Part shown: in pieces, positions 27,275 through 35,719 of the stretch
Layout: the number at the start of each line of letters is the position of its first letter
Numbering within the stretch: position 1 is the stretch's first letter
Source of the DNA: Virgibacillus oceani
Lineage (GTDB): Bacteria; Bacillota; Bacilli; Bacillales; Amphibacillaceae
NCBI RefSeq assembly: GCF_014638995.1
Contig: NZ_BMFR01000018.1
Location: 1 to 59,068 of the forward strand
Direction of reading: 5' to 3'
DNA: 59,068 nt
Translations under genes and position numbers: made by a program
The notes under the pieces: model-generated
What the model was told of the DNA's origin: nothing
What the model saw: the letters and a program-made list of their open reading frames with translations, nothing else
The model's database searches: none

Positions 27275-27352
27275 GTTAATTCCACCACCTTACTTTTTCC
27301 GGTTCACCCAAAGCGGTACGTTCAAATTAATGTTCAAAATTTAATAATCTGG

Positions 27353-27363
27353 TCATCTGATGA
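27353..27363. promoter_or_regulatory. Candidate LutR/FadR-type operator
   Basis: Perfect palindrome TCATCTGATGA, extending imperfectly to TCTGGTCATCTGATGATTAGA (8 of 10 arm positions). It is the kind of site FadR-subfamily GntR proteins bind, about 80 bases upstream of lutR. A half-site GGTCATC recurs before lutA near 26510. Confidence 0.5.
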
Positions 27364-27446
27364 TTAGATAATTATCAGTCTATACTGAATTTTGAATCTC
27401 GTCAATATCGCCTGAACTAATTCCTTAAACTATATTTTATATCAGC

Positions 27447-27500
27447 GGGACACGGGGTCAGGTCCACTGTCCCGGGACAAGGGGACTGACCCTCTGTCCC
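27447..27500. repeat. Double palindromic repeat, upstream flank of YdjM-like gene
   Basis: Two tandem degenerate palindromes, GGGACACGGGGTC...CACTGTCCC then GGGACAAGGGGACTGACC...TGTCCC. Nearly the same compound sequence recurs right after the YdjM-like gene at 28221. Confidence 0.85.
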
Positions 27501-27592
27501 ATGATTTCCCCTCTAAACAGAACATACATTTTGTTGTAAAATATAGTATGGTGTCAAAAAAACATAACATTATTTGCGAAGGAGTTAATAAC

Positions 27593-28219
27593 GTGAATGG
27601 TACAGCACATGCAGCAGTTGGTGCAGCAACAGGATTTGTCGTTGCAAATAATTTTCAAGCAGACCCTGCTACAACATTTTTATTCGTTGGACTTGGAACC
27701 GTATCGAGTTTAATTCCCGACCTTGATATTGATGGGAAGCTTCGTGGAAAAATCACCTTATCTTCTAAACTGTTCCAGGCAGTCGGTCAATTGATCGGTA
27801 TCCTGATGATCGCTTACAGTTTCTACGAGGGGACGGATACAACGAGATACCTTGGTATTGGTATTGGACTTGGATTGATAATCATTGCTTCCTCTATTAA
27901 GCAAAAGCATATGCTGACAATTACTGGAATTGGGGTTATAGCCGGTGGAGTTAACCTTCAGGAAATTTGGCTGATACTGCTTGGGGTATATATATTCATT
28001 GCCTCATTTACTGCACATCGAAGCTACACACATTCAATAATAGGAGCAATTTTCTTCGGATTCATTGCTTCTAAGCTAGAGTTATCCCTCGGGGTCGAAG
28101 GGGTCTACTACACTTGCTTAATCGGCTATGTCAGTCATTTAGTAACAGACAGCAAACTATTACCGTTTAACAAGCGCGGAATTAAACTGTTCCTGCCAAT
28201 TTGGTCAAAAGAAATATAG
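27593..28219 (+). CDS. YdjM-like membrane-bound metal-dependent hydrolase
   Basis: About 208 aa with several hydrophobic helices. The N-terminal MNGTAHAAVGAATGF with the conserved His, LIPDLDIDGKLRGK and HRSYTHSIIGAIFFG plus GYVSHLVTDS carry the His/Asp pattern of the DUF457/YdjM family of predicted membrane metal hydrolases. GTG 27593 follows AAGGAG. The window's palindromic repeats flank the gene immediately on both sides, the second starting one base after the stop codon. Confidence 0.85.
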   Translation: MNGTAHAAVGAATGFVVANNFQADPATTFLFVGLGTVSSLIPDLDIDGKLRGKITLSSKLFQAVGQLIGILMIAYSFYEGTDTTRYLGIGIGLGLIIIASSIKQKHMLTITGIGVIAGGVNLQEIWLILLGVYIFIASFTAHRSYTHSIIGAIFFGFIASKLELSLGVEGVYYTCLIGYVSHLVTDSKLLPFNKRGIKLFLPIWSKEI

Positions 28220-28220
28220 C

Positions 28221-28273
28221 GGGACACGGGGTCAGGTCCACTGTCCCGGACGAGGGGACTGACCCCTTGTCCC
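28221..28273. repeat. Double palindromic repeat, downstream flank of YdjM-like gene
   Basis: Same compound unit as 27447-27500 in the same orientation, with the same GGGACACGGGGTCAGGTCCA first half, then a palindrome ending GACCCCTTGTCCC. It also sits just after the stop of the converging oxidoreductase gene (28281). Confidence 0.88.
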
Positions 28274-28280
28274 GCTTTGT

Positions 28281-28847
28281 TTAAAACCCATATTCCGCTT
28301 CTTTTGCTTCACGAATTTTCGTATACGTTTCGGTTAAGACTGCTGTATCTTCAACCAAGCGATTAATACGAAATAGTACATCATCATTAGTGATTTCTTT
28401 TTGATAGAAATCCTTTTCCTCGATAAATACATACGTCTGAACAATCTGCGCTTTCATATACGTCAAAATAGGTTTTAATTGCTGTTCGACGATTAAGTAA
28501 TGCTTTGCTGAACCCGCTGTTACAAGTATGCTGACAATTTTATCCTGGAATGCATTTATGGGAAGCAGATCAAAAATATTCTTCAGTGTAGCTGGAATGG
28601 ATGCCTGAAAAATCGGTGTTCCAATAATGATGGCATCTGCTTCCATTAATGTCTGGGCAACATATTTTGTATCCCCTTCATATTCCAAAAAATTACGTCC
28701 ATCACTAAACTGAACATCATATTCAGCAAGGTCAATCAGTGCCACTTCTATATCTGGATATTTCTGTTTAACTGTTTGTATTGTGTAATCTATAGCCGTT
28801 CTAGTTTTCGAGCCGACATTTGAACCCGATAATCCTACAATTTTCAT
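28281..28847 (-). CDS. NADPH-dependent FMN reductase
   Basis: 188 aa flavodoxin-like fold: MKIVGLSGSNVGSKTRTAID (phosphate loop), ADAIIIGTPIFQASIPATLKNIFDLL (flavin loop) and VSILVTAGSAKHYL. ATG 28847 follows GGAGACGG. It lies 12 bases after the luciferase-like oxidoreductase gene and probably supplies reduced FMN to it. Similar to SsuE/MsuE-type partners. Confidence 0.9.
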   Translation of the reverse strand: MKIVGLSGSNVGSKTRTAIDYTIQTVKQKYPDIEVALIDLAEYDVQFSDGRNFLEYEGDTKYVAQTLMEADAIIIGTPIFQASIPATLKNIFDLLPINAFQDKIVSILVTAGSAKHYLIVEQQLKPILTYMKAQIVQTYVFIEEKDFYQKEITNDDVLFRINRLVEDTAVLTETYTKIREAKEAEYGF

Positions 28848-28859
28848 ATTCACCGTCTC

Positions 28860-29918
28860 CTATTTCTTTCTAGTATATTTCTTGATTGCTGGCAAAATTT
28901 CAGTACCGATCAGTTCAATATTTTTTCTTAATTTATCAAATGGCATTCCACCAAAATCGATTTGCGCAATGTAACGCTGGTGACCAAATAACTCATGCTG
29001 ATAGAGAATTTTTTCAATGATTTCCTGTGGACTGCCGATATTCATAATATTATGCGGATCTATGCCTTGTGCAAAGTGCTGTTTTGGGAAGCCCTGTCCA
29101 TTCGTTATCTTCATCCCTTCATTTATATGCGGATACAGTTCCTTAAGCGCTTGCTGTGACGTTTCAGCCGCATAAAAGAAACCAGCTGTTGCAACCGGAA
29201 GCTGGGTTGGATCATAACCGCGATGAACTAATGCCTCTCGATAAGCGTCAATAGTCCGTTTAAAAATGGATGCTGGTCCACCTAAATGTGCCATAAACAT
29301 CGGTACACCTGCGTAACCTGCCTTGATTGCACTAGCAGGTGTTCCACCAACAGCACGCCATATTGGCATTGAACCATTTTGCGGACGTGGAAGAACCTTG
29401 GCGTTAGTTAATGGTGGTCGGAATTCCCCACTCCAATCGATAATTTCCTCTTCATTAATCTTACATAACAAATCAAATTTTTCCTCAAATAATGCTTCAT
29501 AATCACGAAGGTTATAGCCCAATAAATCATAGAGCCCCACTCTTGATGCACGACCTGCTATAATCTCCGCACGTCCATTTGAAATTAAATCCAGCGTTGC
29601 AAAATCCTCATATACACGTACAGGATCCGATGTGCTAATAATTGTAGAAGAACTTGCAATCTTCATCTTTTTTGTCGCCTGTGCAATAGCTGAAAGAACA
29701 ACAGCGTGCGCCTGTGTAGCAAAATACTCCTGATGACTTTCACCTACACTAAAAAAATCTATACCTGCCTGTTCGGCAAGCTTAGCATATTCAATAATTT
29801 CATGAATTCGTTGTTCCGCGGAAATTCTCTCACCTGTTGAAGGATCTGGCAGATGGTCGCCAAGTGTATATATACCAAATTCCAGACCATCGCTTTCATC
29901 GATACGATATTTCTTCAT
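28860..29918 (-). CDS. Luciferase-like (LLM) flavin-dependent oxidoreductase
   Basis: 352 aa bacterial-luciferase-type barrel: FGIYTLGDHLPDPSTG, IEYAKLAEQAGIDFFSVGESH, SSSTIISTSDPVRVYEDFATLDLISNGRAEIIAGR and FMAHLGGPAS. It uses FMNH2 from the adjacent reductase to oxidise an unknown small molecule. It is transcribed divergently from an HxlR regulator, which likely controls the pair. No substrate can be read from the sequence. Confidence 0.9.
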   Translation of the reverse strand: MKKYRIDESDGLEFGIYTLGDHLPDPSTGERISAEQRIHEIIEYAKLAEQAGIDFFSVGESHQEYFATQAHAVVLSAIAQATKKMKIASSSTIISTSDPVRVYEDFATLDLISNGRAEIIAGRASRVGLYDLLGYNLRDYEALFEEKFDLLCKINEEEIIDWSGEFRPPLTNAKVLPRPQNGSMPIWRAVGGTPASAIKAGYAGVPMFMAHLGGPASIFKRTIDAYREALVHRGYDPTQLPVATAGFFYAAETSQQALKELYPHINEGMKITNGQGFPKQHFAQGIDPHNIMNIGSPQEIIEKILYQHELFGHQRYIAQIDFGGMPFDKLRKNIELIGTEILPAIKKYTRKK

Positions 29919-29958
29919 ATACAGTCACCTATCTCTCTCATTGTTCAAGAGCCTTGCC

Positions 29959-30015
29959 GGGACAAAGAAACAGTCCACACGGCACGTTGGGACAAAGGGT
30001 CTGACCCCTTGTCCC
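29959..30015. repeat. Palindromic repeat (degenerate + near-complete copy)
   Basis: GGGACAAAGAAACAGTCC, then GGGACAAAGGGTC with GACCCCTTGTCCC, in the divergent region between the LLM operon and the HxlR gene. Confidence 0.85.
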
Positions 30016-30137
30016 ACTCCCGGTTCACTTACTAGTTATAACCAAACGATTAATATACTAATTCATTTAAAACTTTCACACACGATGTTAGTATAGTTTA
30101 TAATCATCATAAATAGAAGTACGCACTTTTAAGGTAT

Positions 30138-30159
30138 ATAGTATACAAAAAGATACTAT
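30138..30159. promoter_or_regulatory. Candidate HxlR operator
   Basis: Perfect 7-bp inverted repeat ATAGTAT/ATACTAT separated by 8 bases, immediately before the HxlR ribosome site. Size and AT-rich symmetry fit DUF24/HxlR regulators acting on their own promoter. Confidence 0.5.
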
Positions 30160-30173
30160 TGGAGGAATTAAGG

Positions 30174-30521
30174 ATGAAAATAGAACCGGAATTATGTAAG
30201 GTAGAAGACGCTTTAGGTATTTTAGTCGGGAAATGGAAGCCGATAATCCTGCTAAATCTGTTAAAAGAAGGCACGCAGCGATTCAGTGAACTTAAAAGAA
30301 GTATGCCAGGAATAACCCAGAAGATGCTGACAAAGCAATTACGGGAATTAGAAAAAGAAGACATCATAGATCGCGTCGTCTATCCGCAGGTACCCCCAAA
30401 GGTAGAATATTCTATTTCGGAATACGGAAAAAGCCTTGAACCAATATTAGCAGCCATGCATGAATGGGGAATGAAGCATACGTTGCATAAACGGAAAAAA
30501 ATGGAGCAAAAGATCCAGTAA
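30174..30521 (+). CDS. HxlR-family (DUF24) transcriptional regulator
   Basis: 115 aa winged helix: LGILVGKWKPIILLNLLKEGTQRFSELKRSMPGITQKMLTKQLRELEKE, with wing VVYPQVPPKVEYSISEYG. Cys8 lies just before the first helix, the position of the redox Cys in YodB, CatR and HypR, which respond to quinones, aldehydes or hypochlorite. ATG 30174 follows GGAGGA. Divergent from the LLM-oxidoreductase/FMN-reductase operon, its probable target. Confidence 0.9.
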   Translation: MKIEPELCKVEDALGILVGKWKPIILLNLLKEGTQRFSELKRSMPGITQKMLTKQLRELEKEDIIDRVVYPQVPPKVEYSISEYGKSLEPILAAMHEWGMKHTLHKRKKMEQKIQ

Positions 30522-30524
30522 TTT

Positions 30525-30566
30525 GGGACAAGGGGTCTGACCCCTTGTCCCATGACCCCTTGTCCC
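30525..30566. repeat. Palindromic repeat plus extra right arm
   Basis: Perfect copy: arms GGGACAAGGGGTC and GACCCCTTGTCCC around one T, followed by ATGACCCCTTGTCCC, a second right arm. It starts 3 bases after the HxlR stop. Confidence 0.95.
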
Positions 30567-30602
30567 AAAAAAAGAAGGGAATTCAGGCCCCCTTCCTTCT
30601 TT
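30567..30602 (-). terminator. Terminator of the 51-aa gene
   Basis: Minus-strand stem AAGAAGG...CCTTCTT with a G-rich extension, followed by a run of seven T. Confidence 0.85.
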
Positions 30603-30634
30603 CATAAATTAAAAGATATTTCTTGCGGCCATAA

Positions 30635-30790
30635 TCACTCAGCACCACGCATTCGTTCATTCATCAGTTGCCTTTTAGTACCTGAAGCATTTTTATTATC
30701 TCCCTGTTTTTCATAATAATTTTCCTCTGGGTTATATAACTTTGTTTCATCCGTATTATCTTTTGCTTTATTACGTTTTTCATTTCCCAT
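30635..30790 (-). CDS. Small hydrophilic protein, 51 aa
   Basis: ATG 30790 follows AAGGTGAA and the frame ends in TGA. The product begins MGNEKRNKAKDNTDE, contains LYNPEENYYEKQGDN and ends RQLMNERMRGAE. It is highly charged, Asn/Lys/Glu-rich, without hydrophobic or Cys residues. Looks like a small spore-core or stress protein of Bacillaceae, but I cannot name a family. It has its own strong terminator, which supports it as a real gene. Confidence 0.72.
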   Translation of the reverse strand: MGNEKRNKAKDNTDETKLYNPEENYYEKQGDNKNASGTKRQLMNERMRGAE

Positions 30791-30886
30791 TTTACTTCAC
30801 CTTACCGTTCATTTAGTTTCCCATTAGTTTGTGAATATGTCCTGAAAATAATGCATTCAGTAAAATGTAAAACGTTAGTAAGGCGC

Positions 30887-31885
30887 CTAATGAAGATCAA
30901 ACGCTTCCGCAAGCAAACGATAGGAATGTACCTTTGCTTCAAAGTCATATATGTTTGTTATGATCATGAACTCGTCTGTTTGATACAGATTGCTGAGACG
31001 GATTAATTCATTTTTTACTTTTTCTGGTGTACCAATAATACATCGATCGCGATTTTTTTCAATTTCCTTCATTTCCACATTACTGAAATTTCTCCTCTTT
31101 ACTTCTTCAATTGAAGGTATCTTCGTATCCGCCCCTTTTCCCACACTTAACAGCCACTTATCCTGACTTAATGCAAGTTCTTCCGCTTCATCCTCCGTAT
31201 CTGCACAGACAACAAAAATACATACCATGCTTTTCTGTCGATCTGGACCCGCTGATCGTTGAAAATGCTTGCGATAAGCTTCCATGACTGCTTTACCGTT
31301 ATTTGGATTGATAAAGTGACCAAATACAAACCCCATTCCCAATTCAGCAGCATTTATGGCTCCTCGTTCTGATAAACCCAGAACCCACATAGCTGGAAAT
31401 GCAGCTATTCTTGGTGCTGCTTTTACCAATCGAAATTTATGATCTCTCGGTAAAGTATTATGTAGAAACCCTTGCAAATCAGCGAGCTGTCTTGGAAACT
31501 CACGCAAACTTTTATCCACACTGTCAGTTAACGCAAGGCGGGTAATCTGTGATCCACCAGGAGACCGGCCAACTCCCAAATCAATTCTTCCAGGGAAAAA
31601 TGCCTCCAGCGTTTTGAAATTTTCCGCCACTTTAAACGGACTGTATTGGGGCAGTAAAACGCCGCCGGAACCGACACCGATGGAATCTGTTTGGGAAGCA
31701 ATCCGTGTCATCAGTATTTCCGGTGATGTACTTGCCAGCCCGTTTGTGTTATGGTGTTCTGCCACCCAGTACCGGTTATATCCCAATTCTTCCGTAATTT
31801 TCGCAAGCTTTAATGTGTTATTCAAACTTTGTACCGGATCAGATCCCCGTGAAATTGGCACCTGATCCAACACACTTAACTTCAT
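30887..31885 (-). CDS. LLM-class flavin oxidoreductase (MsnO8-like)
   Basis: 332 aa luciferase-like barrel: MKLSVLDQVPISRGSDPVQS, LGYNRYWVAEHHN, GVGSGGVLLPQYSPFKVAENFKTLEAFFPGRIDLGVGRSPGG. The early VLDQ and AEHHN blocks mark the subgroup that contains B. subtilis YwcH/YtmO-type proteins. Distinct from the LLM enzyme at 28860. AAAGGGG precedes the ATG. Substrate unknown; stands alone. Confidence 0.9.
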   Translation of the reverse strand: MKLSVLDQVPISRGSDPVQSLNNTLKLAKITEELGYNRYWVAEHHNTNGLASTSPEILMTRIASQTDSIGVGSGGVLLPQYSPFKVAENFKTLEAFFPGRIDLGVGRSPGGSQITRLALTDSVDKSLREFPRQLADLQGFLHNTLPRDHKFRLVKAAPRIAAFPAMWVLGLSERGAINAAELGMGFVFGHFINPNNGKAVMEAYRKHFQRSAGPDRQKSMVCIFVVCADTEDEAEELALSQDKWLLSVGKGADTKIPSIEEVKRRNFSNVEMKEIEKNRDRCIIGTPEKVKNELIRLSNLYQTDEFMIITNIYDFEAKVHSYRLLAEAFDLH

Positions 31886-31994
31886 TTGCAGAACCCCTTT
31901 CTATAAATTAACGTTTGATGGTTCTTTAGCTTATTTATTATAAAAGATTTAATCGTGGAAGTGAAAAAATCGACTTGTATGAAATAAAAATAAA

Positions 31995-32028
31995 CCTATC
32001 TACATGTGTGTCAACACAAAAAGATAGG
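31995..32028. terminator. Hairpin between PstS-like and LLM genes
   Basis: Arms CCTATCT/AGATAGG with a 20-base loop. T-rich sequence follows on the minus strand, so it fits an end for the PstS-like gene. Confidence 0.6.
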
Positions 32029-32061
32029 CTTTCTCCAAATAAATTAATATCTGGCAACATT

Positions 32062-33213
32062 CTATTTCACTGGGACATATCCAGTCTTATTCACAATTAC
32101 TTGTCCTTGATCGGATTGCATCCACTCAATAAACTTCTTAACATGAGGATTATCACTGTTTGCTGTCACCGCATAAAATTCTGCCACGATTGGATACGTA
32201 TTGTTTTGAATTGTTTCTTTAGTAGGGAGAACACCATCTATGGCAACGTGCTTTATCTTACCATCCTTAACCATTTCCTGAGAAAAATACCGAAATGAAA
32301 AACCGATTGCATTGCTGCGATTTTGATATTCGGAGGTTTCTCTTATTATTCCACCCATACCAGATACAATTTCTTCCTCGGGCGGTTCCATTAACGGAAT
32401 ACCATCCATAAAACGGATCAGGGCTGATTGACTTCCGCTTCCCTTAGGTCGCTGATAGGCACGGATTTCTTCATCATCACCTCCAACTCCATTCCAATTC
32501 GTAATCCCACCAGAATATATTTTCTGAATTTGATCAACTGTTAGCTTATCGACCGGATTATCTTTGTTGACAAAAAACACAAAAGCTTCCCGGCCAATTG
32601 GTGTCAAGGTTAGCTCAACTCCCATTTCTTCGGCATGATTCATTTGTTCTTCAGATGGGTGGGCGATAAATGCGATGTCCGCTTCCCCATTAATTAATCG
32701 GATAAATGCATTACTGGTTTGGCTAGATACGACTTCACTTCGGCTGCCATCAAGCGGATATTCTTTCTCCGGATAAACCGCACGTGCAAATGCGGCATAA
32801 ACAGGATATAATGCGGTTGCCCCATCCAGTTTTGGTAGGGAATCGGTTATGGTAAATGTCGACGCCTCATCCAATGAAACCGCCTTTGTATTATCAGCGA
32901 ACGGGCGATATTGCGTTAAGTCTACATCCTGTGTACTCACAACTTCCAAGCTTTTTATGTATAATTGATACCCTTCATAGCTTCCAAGAGAAATTACCAC
33001 CACAGCAGCAAATACAAGCACACCTATCCTTACTTTTTTCAGCTTGAATTTCCCATAGATTACTAGAATATTGACGACGATAAGTCCAGCTGCAGTCACA
33101 AGAATAAAAGGAACATAAAAACCCGCTTCTCCCGACAATAATGCAAAGAATGCCGCAACAAGACCGATAATACCTATCGAAACCGACAAGAAAACCATAG
33201 CTGCTATCTTCAT
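32062..33213 (-). CDS. Membrane-tethered PstS-like phosphate-binding protein
   Basis: 383 aa. Three hydrophobic segments occupy residues 5-30, 33-52 and 63-80, then an external periplasmic-binding domain (LDGATALYPVYAAFARAVYP, SSQTSNAFIRLINGEADIAF, GREAFVFFVNKDNP, YSGGITNWNGVGG, RPKGSGSQSALIRFM). These are the phosphate-contacting loops of PstS. Normal PstS is a lipoprotein with pstCAB downstream; here there is no lipobox and no transporter. It may be a phosphate sensor or scavenger rather than an importer subunit. AGGAGGTG precedes the ATG. Confidence 0.85.
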   Translation of the reverse strand: MKIAAMVFLSVSIGIIGLVAAFFALLSGEAGFYVPFILVTAAGLIVVNILVIYGKFKLKKVRIGVLVFAAVVVISLGSYEGYQLYIKSLEVVSTQDVDLTQYRPFADNTKAVSLDEASTFTITDSLPKLDGATALYPVYAAFARAVYPEKEYPLDGSRSEVVSSQTSNAFIRLINGEADIAFIAHPSEEQMNHAEEMGVELTLTPIGREAFVFFVNKDNPVDKLTVDQIQKIYSGGITNWNGVGGDDEEIRAYQRPKGSGSQSALIRFMDGIPLMEPPEEEIVSGMGGIIRETSEYQNRSNAIGFSFRYFSQEMVKDGKIKHVAIDGVLPTKETIQNNTYPIVAEFYAVTANSDNPHVKKFIEWMQSDQGQVIVNKTGYVPVK

Positions 33214-33600
33214 TTTTAAACACCTCCTATAATCGGATTCAAATTTCCGGCTTAATTACTAAAGTACTTTTTATATTTGAATCCGCCTCTGCTTTGTTTT
33301 CAGTTCCTGTATGAATCTTGTTTTCTGACAAATTAAAGTTCTATCAAGGATAACCAATCAATAGCATAGACGGTTTCTACAGTTGGTCCATGCAATGACT
33401 GCTATTCCGTATAATTATATGGTTCATTTACCATTTCGTAAAGTACAAGTATTGGATCAAGGACACACATATATTTCCCCTGCTTCACCTTCTTTTTGAA
33501 CACTTTCAAACAATTTTAAAGAATACAAGCAAATTCATTGTGATGTTACTTAAATTACTATATAATACAATTAAGTAACATTAGAGTCGGAGGTGAAACA
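33214..33600. other. Intergenic region with integrase promoter
   Basis: 387 bases between the PstS-like gene and the recombinase. Contents seen: the ribosome site and promoter region of each gene and the 11-bp palindrome at 33543-33581. No reading frame with a ribosome site. Confidence 0.5.
33543..33581. promoter_or_regulatory. Palindromic operator over the recombinase promoter
   Basis: Arms ATGTTACTTAA and TTAAGTAACAT, perfect over 11 bp, enclosing the TATAAT at 33561-33566. Binding of a dimer here would block the promoter of the small recombinase gene. The binding protein is unknown. Confidence 0.6.
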
Positions 33601-34164
33601 ATGGAGTTTGTCGAGCCAATTAAAGAAATAGGAGATATTAAAGCAATAAAGGCAATATTACGGCAGCATTCACAACGCGATGTTCTGTTTTTCGTCCTTG
33701 GTATTAACACTGGGATAACCATTCGTGATTTGCTTTCCCTAAAAGTAAAGGATGTATGGGATGGGAACGAACCGAGGAAATTTTTAAATATTACGGAAAG
33801 CCATACCTTTCGGGAAAAAGCTTTCTACCTCAACCGCAGTGCAGCAAGAGAATTAACAACCTATCTTTCCAACAGTAATGCTGATCAGAACGATTGCTTG
33901 TTTAAATCAAAGAAAAACAATAATCCGATCACCCGGCAGCAGGCTTATCGGATCGTAAATCAGGCGGCAAAAGATGCTGGATTGACTGGTAAAATTGGCA
34001 CTCATACACTGCGAAAAACATTTGCGTACCACGCTTACCAAAAAGGGATTGCCATTTCGATTATCGCCAAAATTTTAAATCACCATTCCTCCTCTGAAAC
34101 GTTACGTTATATTGGCATCGATAAACATGAAAATAACACAGTAAAGGTGGATGTTAATTTGTAA
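33601..34164 (+). CDS. Small tyrosine recombinase / integrase-like protein
   Basis: 187 aa catalytic-domain-only member. Box II is intact: THTLRKTFAYH (H-x-x-R), LNHHS and the nucleophile Tyr in LRYIGI. In box I the usual NTGLRISELL reads NTGITIRDLL, so Thr stands where the catalytic Arg is expected and Arg appears two positions later. There is no N-terminal SAM-like DNA-binding domain. Related stand-alone proteins are common in Bacillales and are not tied to phages. GGAGGTG precedes the ATG. Transcribed toward the DUF1538 gene, 49 bases away. Confidence 0.85.
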   Translation: MEFVEPIKEIGDIKAIKAILRQHSQRDVLFFVLGINTGITIRDLLSLKVKDVWDGNEPRKFLNITESHTFREKAFYLNRSAARELTTYLSNSNADQNDCLFKSKKNNNPITRQQAYRIVNQAAKDAGLTGKIGTHTLRKTFAYHAYQKGIAISIIAKILNHHSSSETLRYIGIDKHENNTVKVDVNL

Positions 34165-34213
34165 CTAGACAGGCTGCCATTTTCCGCTTTTCAAAACTAT
34201 CACAAAGAAAGGA

Positions 34214-35719
34214 ATGAAAATCATTGTGAATGTATTGGTTTCCAAATTAAAGGAAGTATTATATGCAGTTCTTCCAATCACCATTATGGTTTTAATTTTA
34301 AGTTTGACGTTAGCCCCTCTTGAACCCACTTTATTATTTCGTTTTATTATTGGTGCTGTTCTAATAATTATTGGTTTATCCATCTTTTTATTTGGTGTCG
34401 ACATTGGAATAACGCCAATTGGCCAGACCATTGGTTCATCAATTGCGAAGTCGAATAAGATTTGGATTGTTATAATAGCAGGTTTATTGCTTGGATTCTT
34501 CATCTCAATAGCGGAACCTGACCTTCATATTCTTTCAGGACAGGTCGAGATGGTGACATCAGGGCTTATCAGCAAAACAAGCCTTGTAGTTGTCGTATCT
34601 GTTGGAATTGGGTTATTGATCGCAACTGGACTGGTTCGAACCGTTTATAACTTTCCATTATATAAACTGTTAACTATTTTGTATCTGATTATTTTTGCAC
34701 TTGCGATTTTTACATCACCTGAGTTTTTAGCAATTTCCTTTGATGCGTCGGGAGCTACCACAGGTGCATTAACGGTACCTTTTATTCTCGCACTAGCTTT
34801 GGGTATTTCCTCCCTTAAAAAAGACAGTAAAGCTTCCGAAAAAGATAGTTTCGGACTGGTCGCCGTCGCTTCAACTGGAGCCATCATAACTGTCATGATC
34901 ATGAATATCATTATGCAAACGGATGAAATGTCCGGCAATTTAGAAACAGCGCACACAGATACGAATTCAATCATCAGCCCGTTTCTGCATGAATTTCCAA
35001 CCATCACATTTGAAATCATTGTGGCTTTGTTACCGATTTTGATAATTTTCCTTGTATTTCAGAAAATATCCTTTAAACTATCTAAGAAGGCGGTACGAAA
35101 AATTTTATTAGGTACGCTGTTTACTTTTATTGGACTTGTCCTGTTTCTAGTCGGCGTAAATGCCGGATTTATGGATGTTGGAAGTATGGTCGGGTATAGT
35201 ATCGCTTCTCTGGACAATAAAGCATATATCATTATAATTGCATTTGCCTTAGGTGTTGTTACCATCCTTGCTGAGCCGGCAGTGCATGTCCTTACTAACC
35301 AAATAGAAGATGTAACAAGCGGCTATGTGAAACGATCTGTCGTATTAGGGACCCTGTCGATTGGTGTTGGGCTGGCAGTACTTCTATCAATCCTTAGAGT
35401 TCTAATACCTGACCTTCAATTGTGGCATTATTTGCTGCCCGGATACCTGATCGCAATTGCACTGACCTATTTTGCTCCAAAGCTATTCGTTGGGATCGCT
35501 TTTGATTCAGGCGGTGTTGCATCCGGTCCGATGACAGCAACCTTTATTCTAGCATTTGTGCAAGGTGCTGCCGAAGCAACAGATGGTGCGAATGTTCTGG
35601 TTGACGGATTTGGCATGATTGCCCTGGTTGCCATGACACCTTTAATTGCGTTACAGCTATTGGGACTTGTCTTTAAACTAAAATCCAAAAAGGGAGGAGT
35701 GAAGCGTAGTGTCGAGTAA
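34214..35719 (+). CDS. Double DUF1538 integral membrane protein
   Basis: 501 aa, about 12-14 helices in two homologous halves. Matching segments are LFRFIIGAVLIIIGLSIFLFGVDIG and LLGTLFTFIGLVLFLVGVNAG, then IAEPDLHILSGQVEMVTSG and LAEPAVHVLTNQIEDVTSG, then AISFDASGATTGALTVPFI and GIAFDSGGVASGPMTATFI. This repeat makes it a fused pair of DUF1538 units. From memory, DUF1538 proteins have been reported to act as sodium(potassium)/proton antiporters (UmpAB). The next gene overlaps by 11 bases and encodes tandem PII-like domains, suggesting signal-controlled transport. Confidence 0.88.
   Translation: MKIIVNVLVSKLKEVLYAVLPITIMVLILSLTLAPLEPTLLFRFIIGAVLIIIGLSIFLFGVDIGITPIGQTIGSSIAKSNKIWIVIIAGLLLGFFISIAEPDLHILSGQVEMVTSGLISKTSLVVVVSVGIGLLIATGLVRTVYNFPLYKLLTILYLIIFALAIFTSPEFLAISFDASGATTGALTVPFILALALGISSLKKDSKASEKDSFGLVAVASTGAIITVMIMNIIMQTDEMSGNLETAHTDTNSIISPFLHEFPTITFEIIVALLPILIIFLVFQKISFKLSKKAVRKILLGTLFTFIGLVLFLVGVNAGFMDVGSMVGYSIASLDNKAYIIIIAFALGVVTILAEPAVHVLTNQIEDVTSGYVKRSVVLGTLSIGVGLAVLLSILRVLIPDLQLWHYLLPGYLIAIALTYFAPKLFVGIAFDSGGVASGPMTATFILAFVQGAAEATDGANVLVDGFGMIALVAMTPLIALQLLGLVFKLKSKKGGVKRSVE

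Noticed and set aside
33601..34164. Recombinase as sign of a prophage or integrative element
   Set aside because: No phage structural, excision or conjugation genes nearby, no attachment-site duplication and no tRNA gene. It looks like a stand-alone chromosomal gene.
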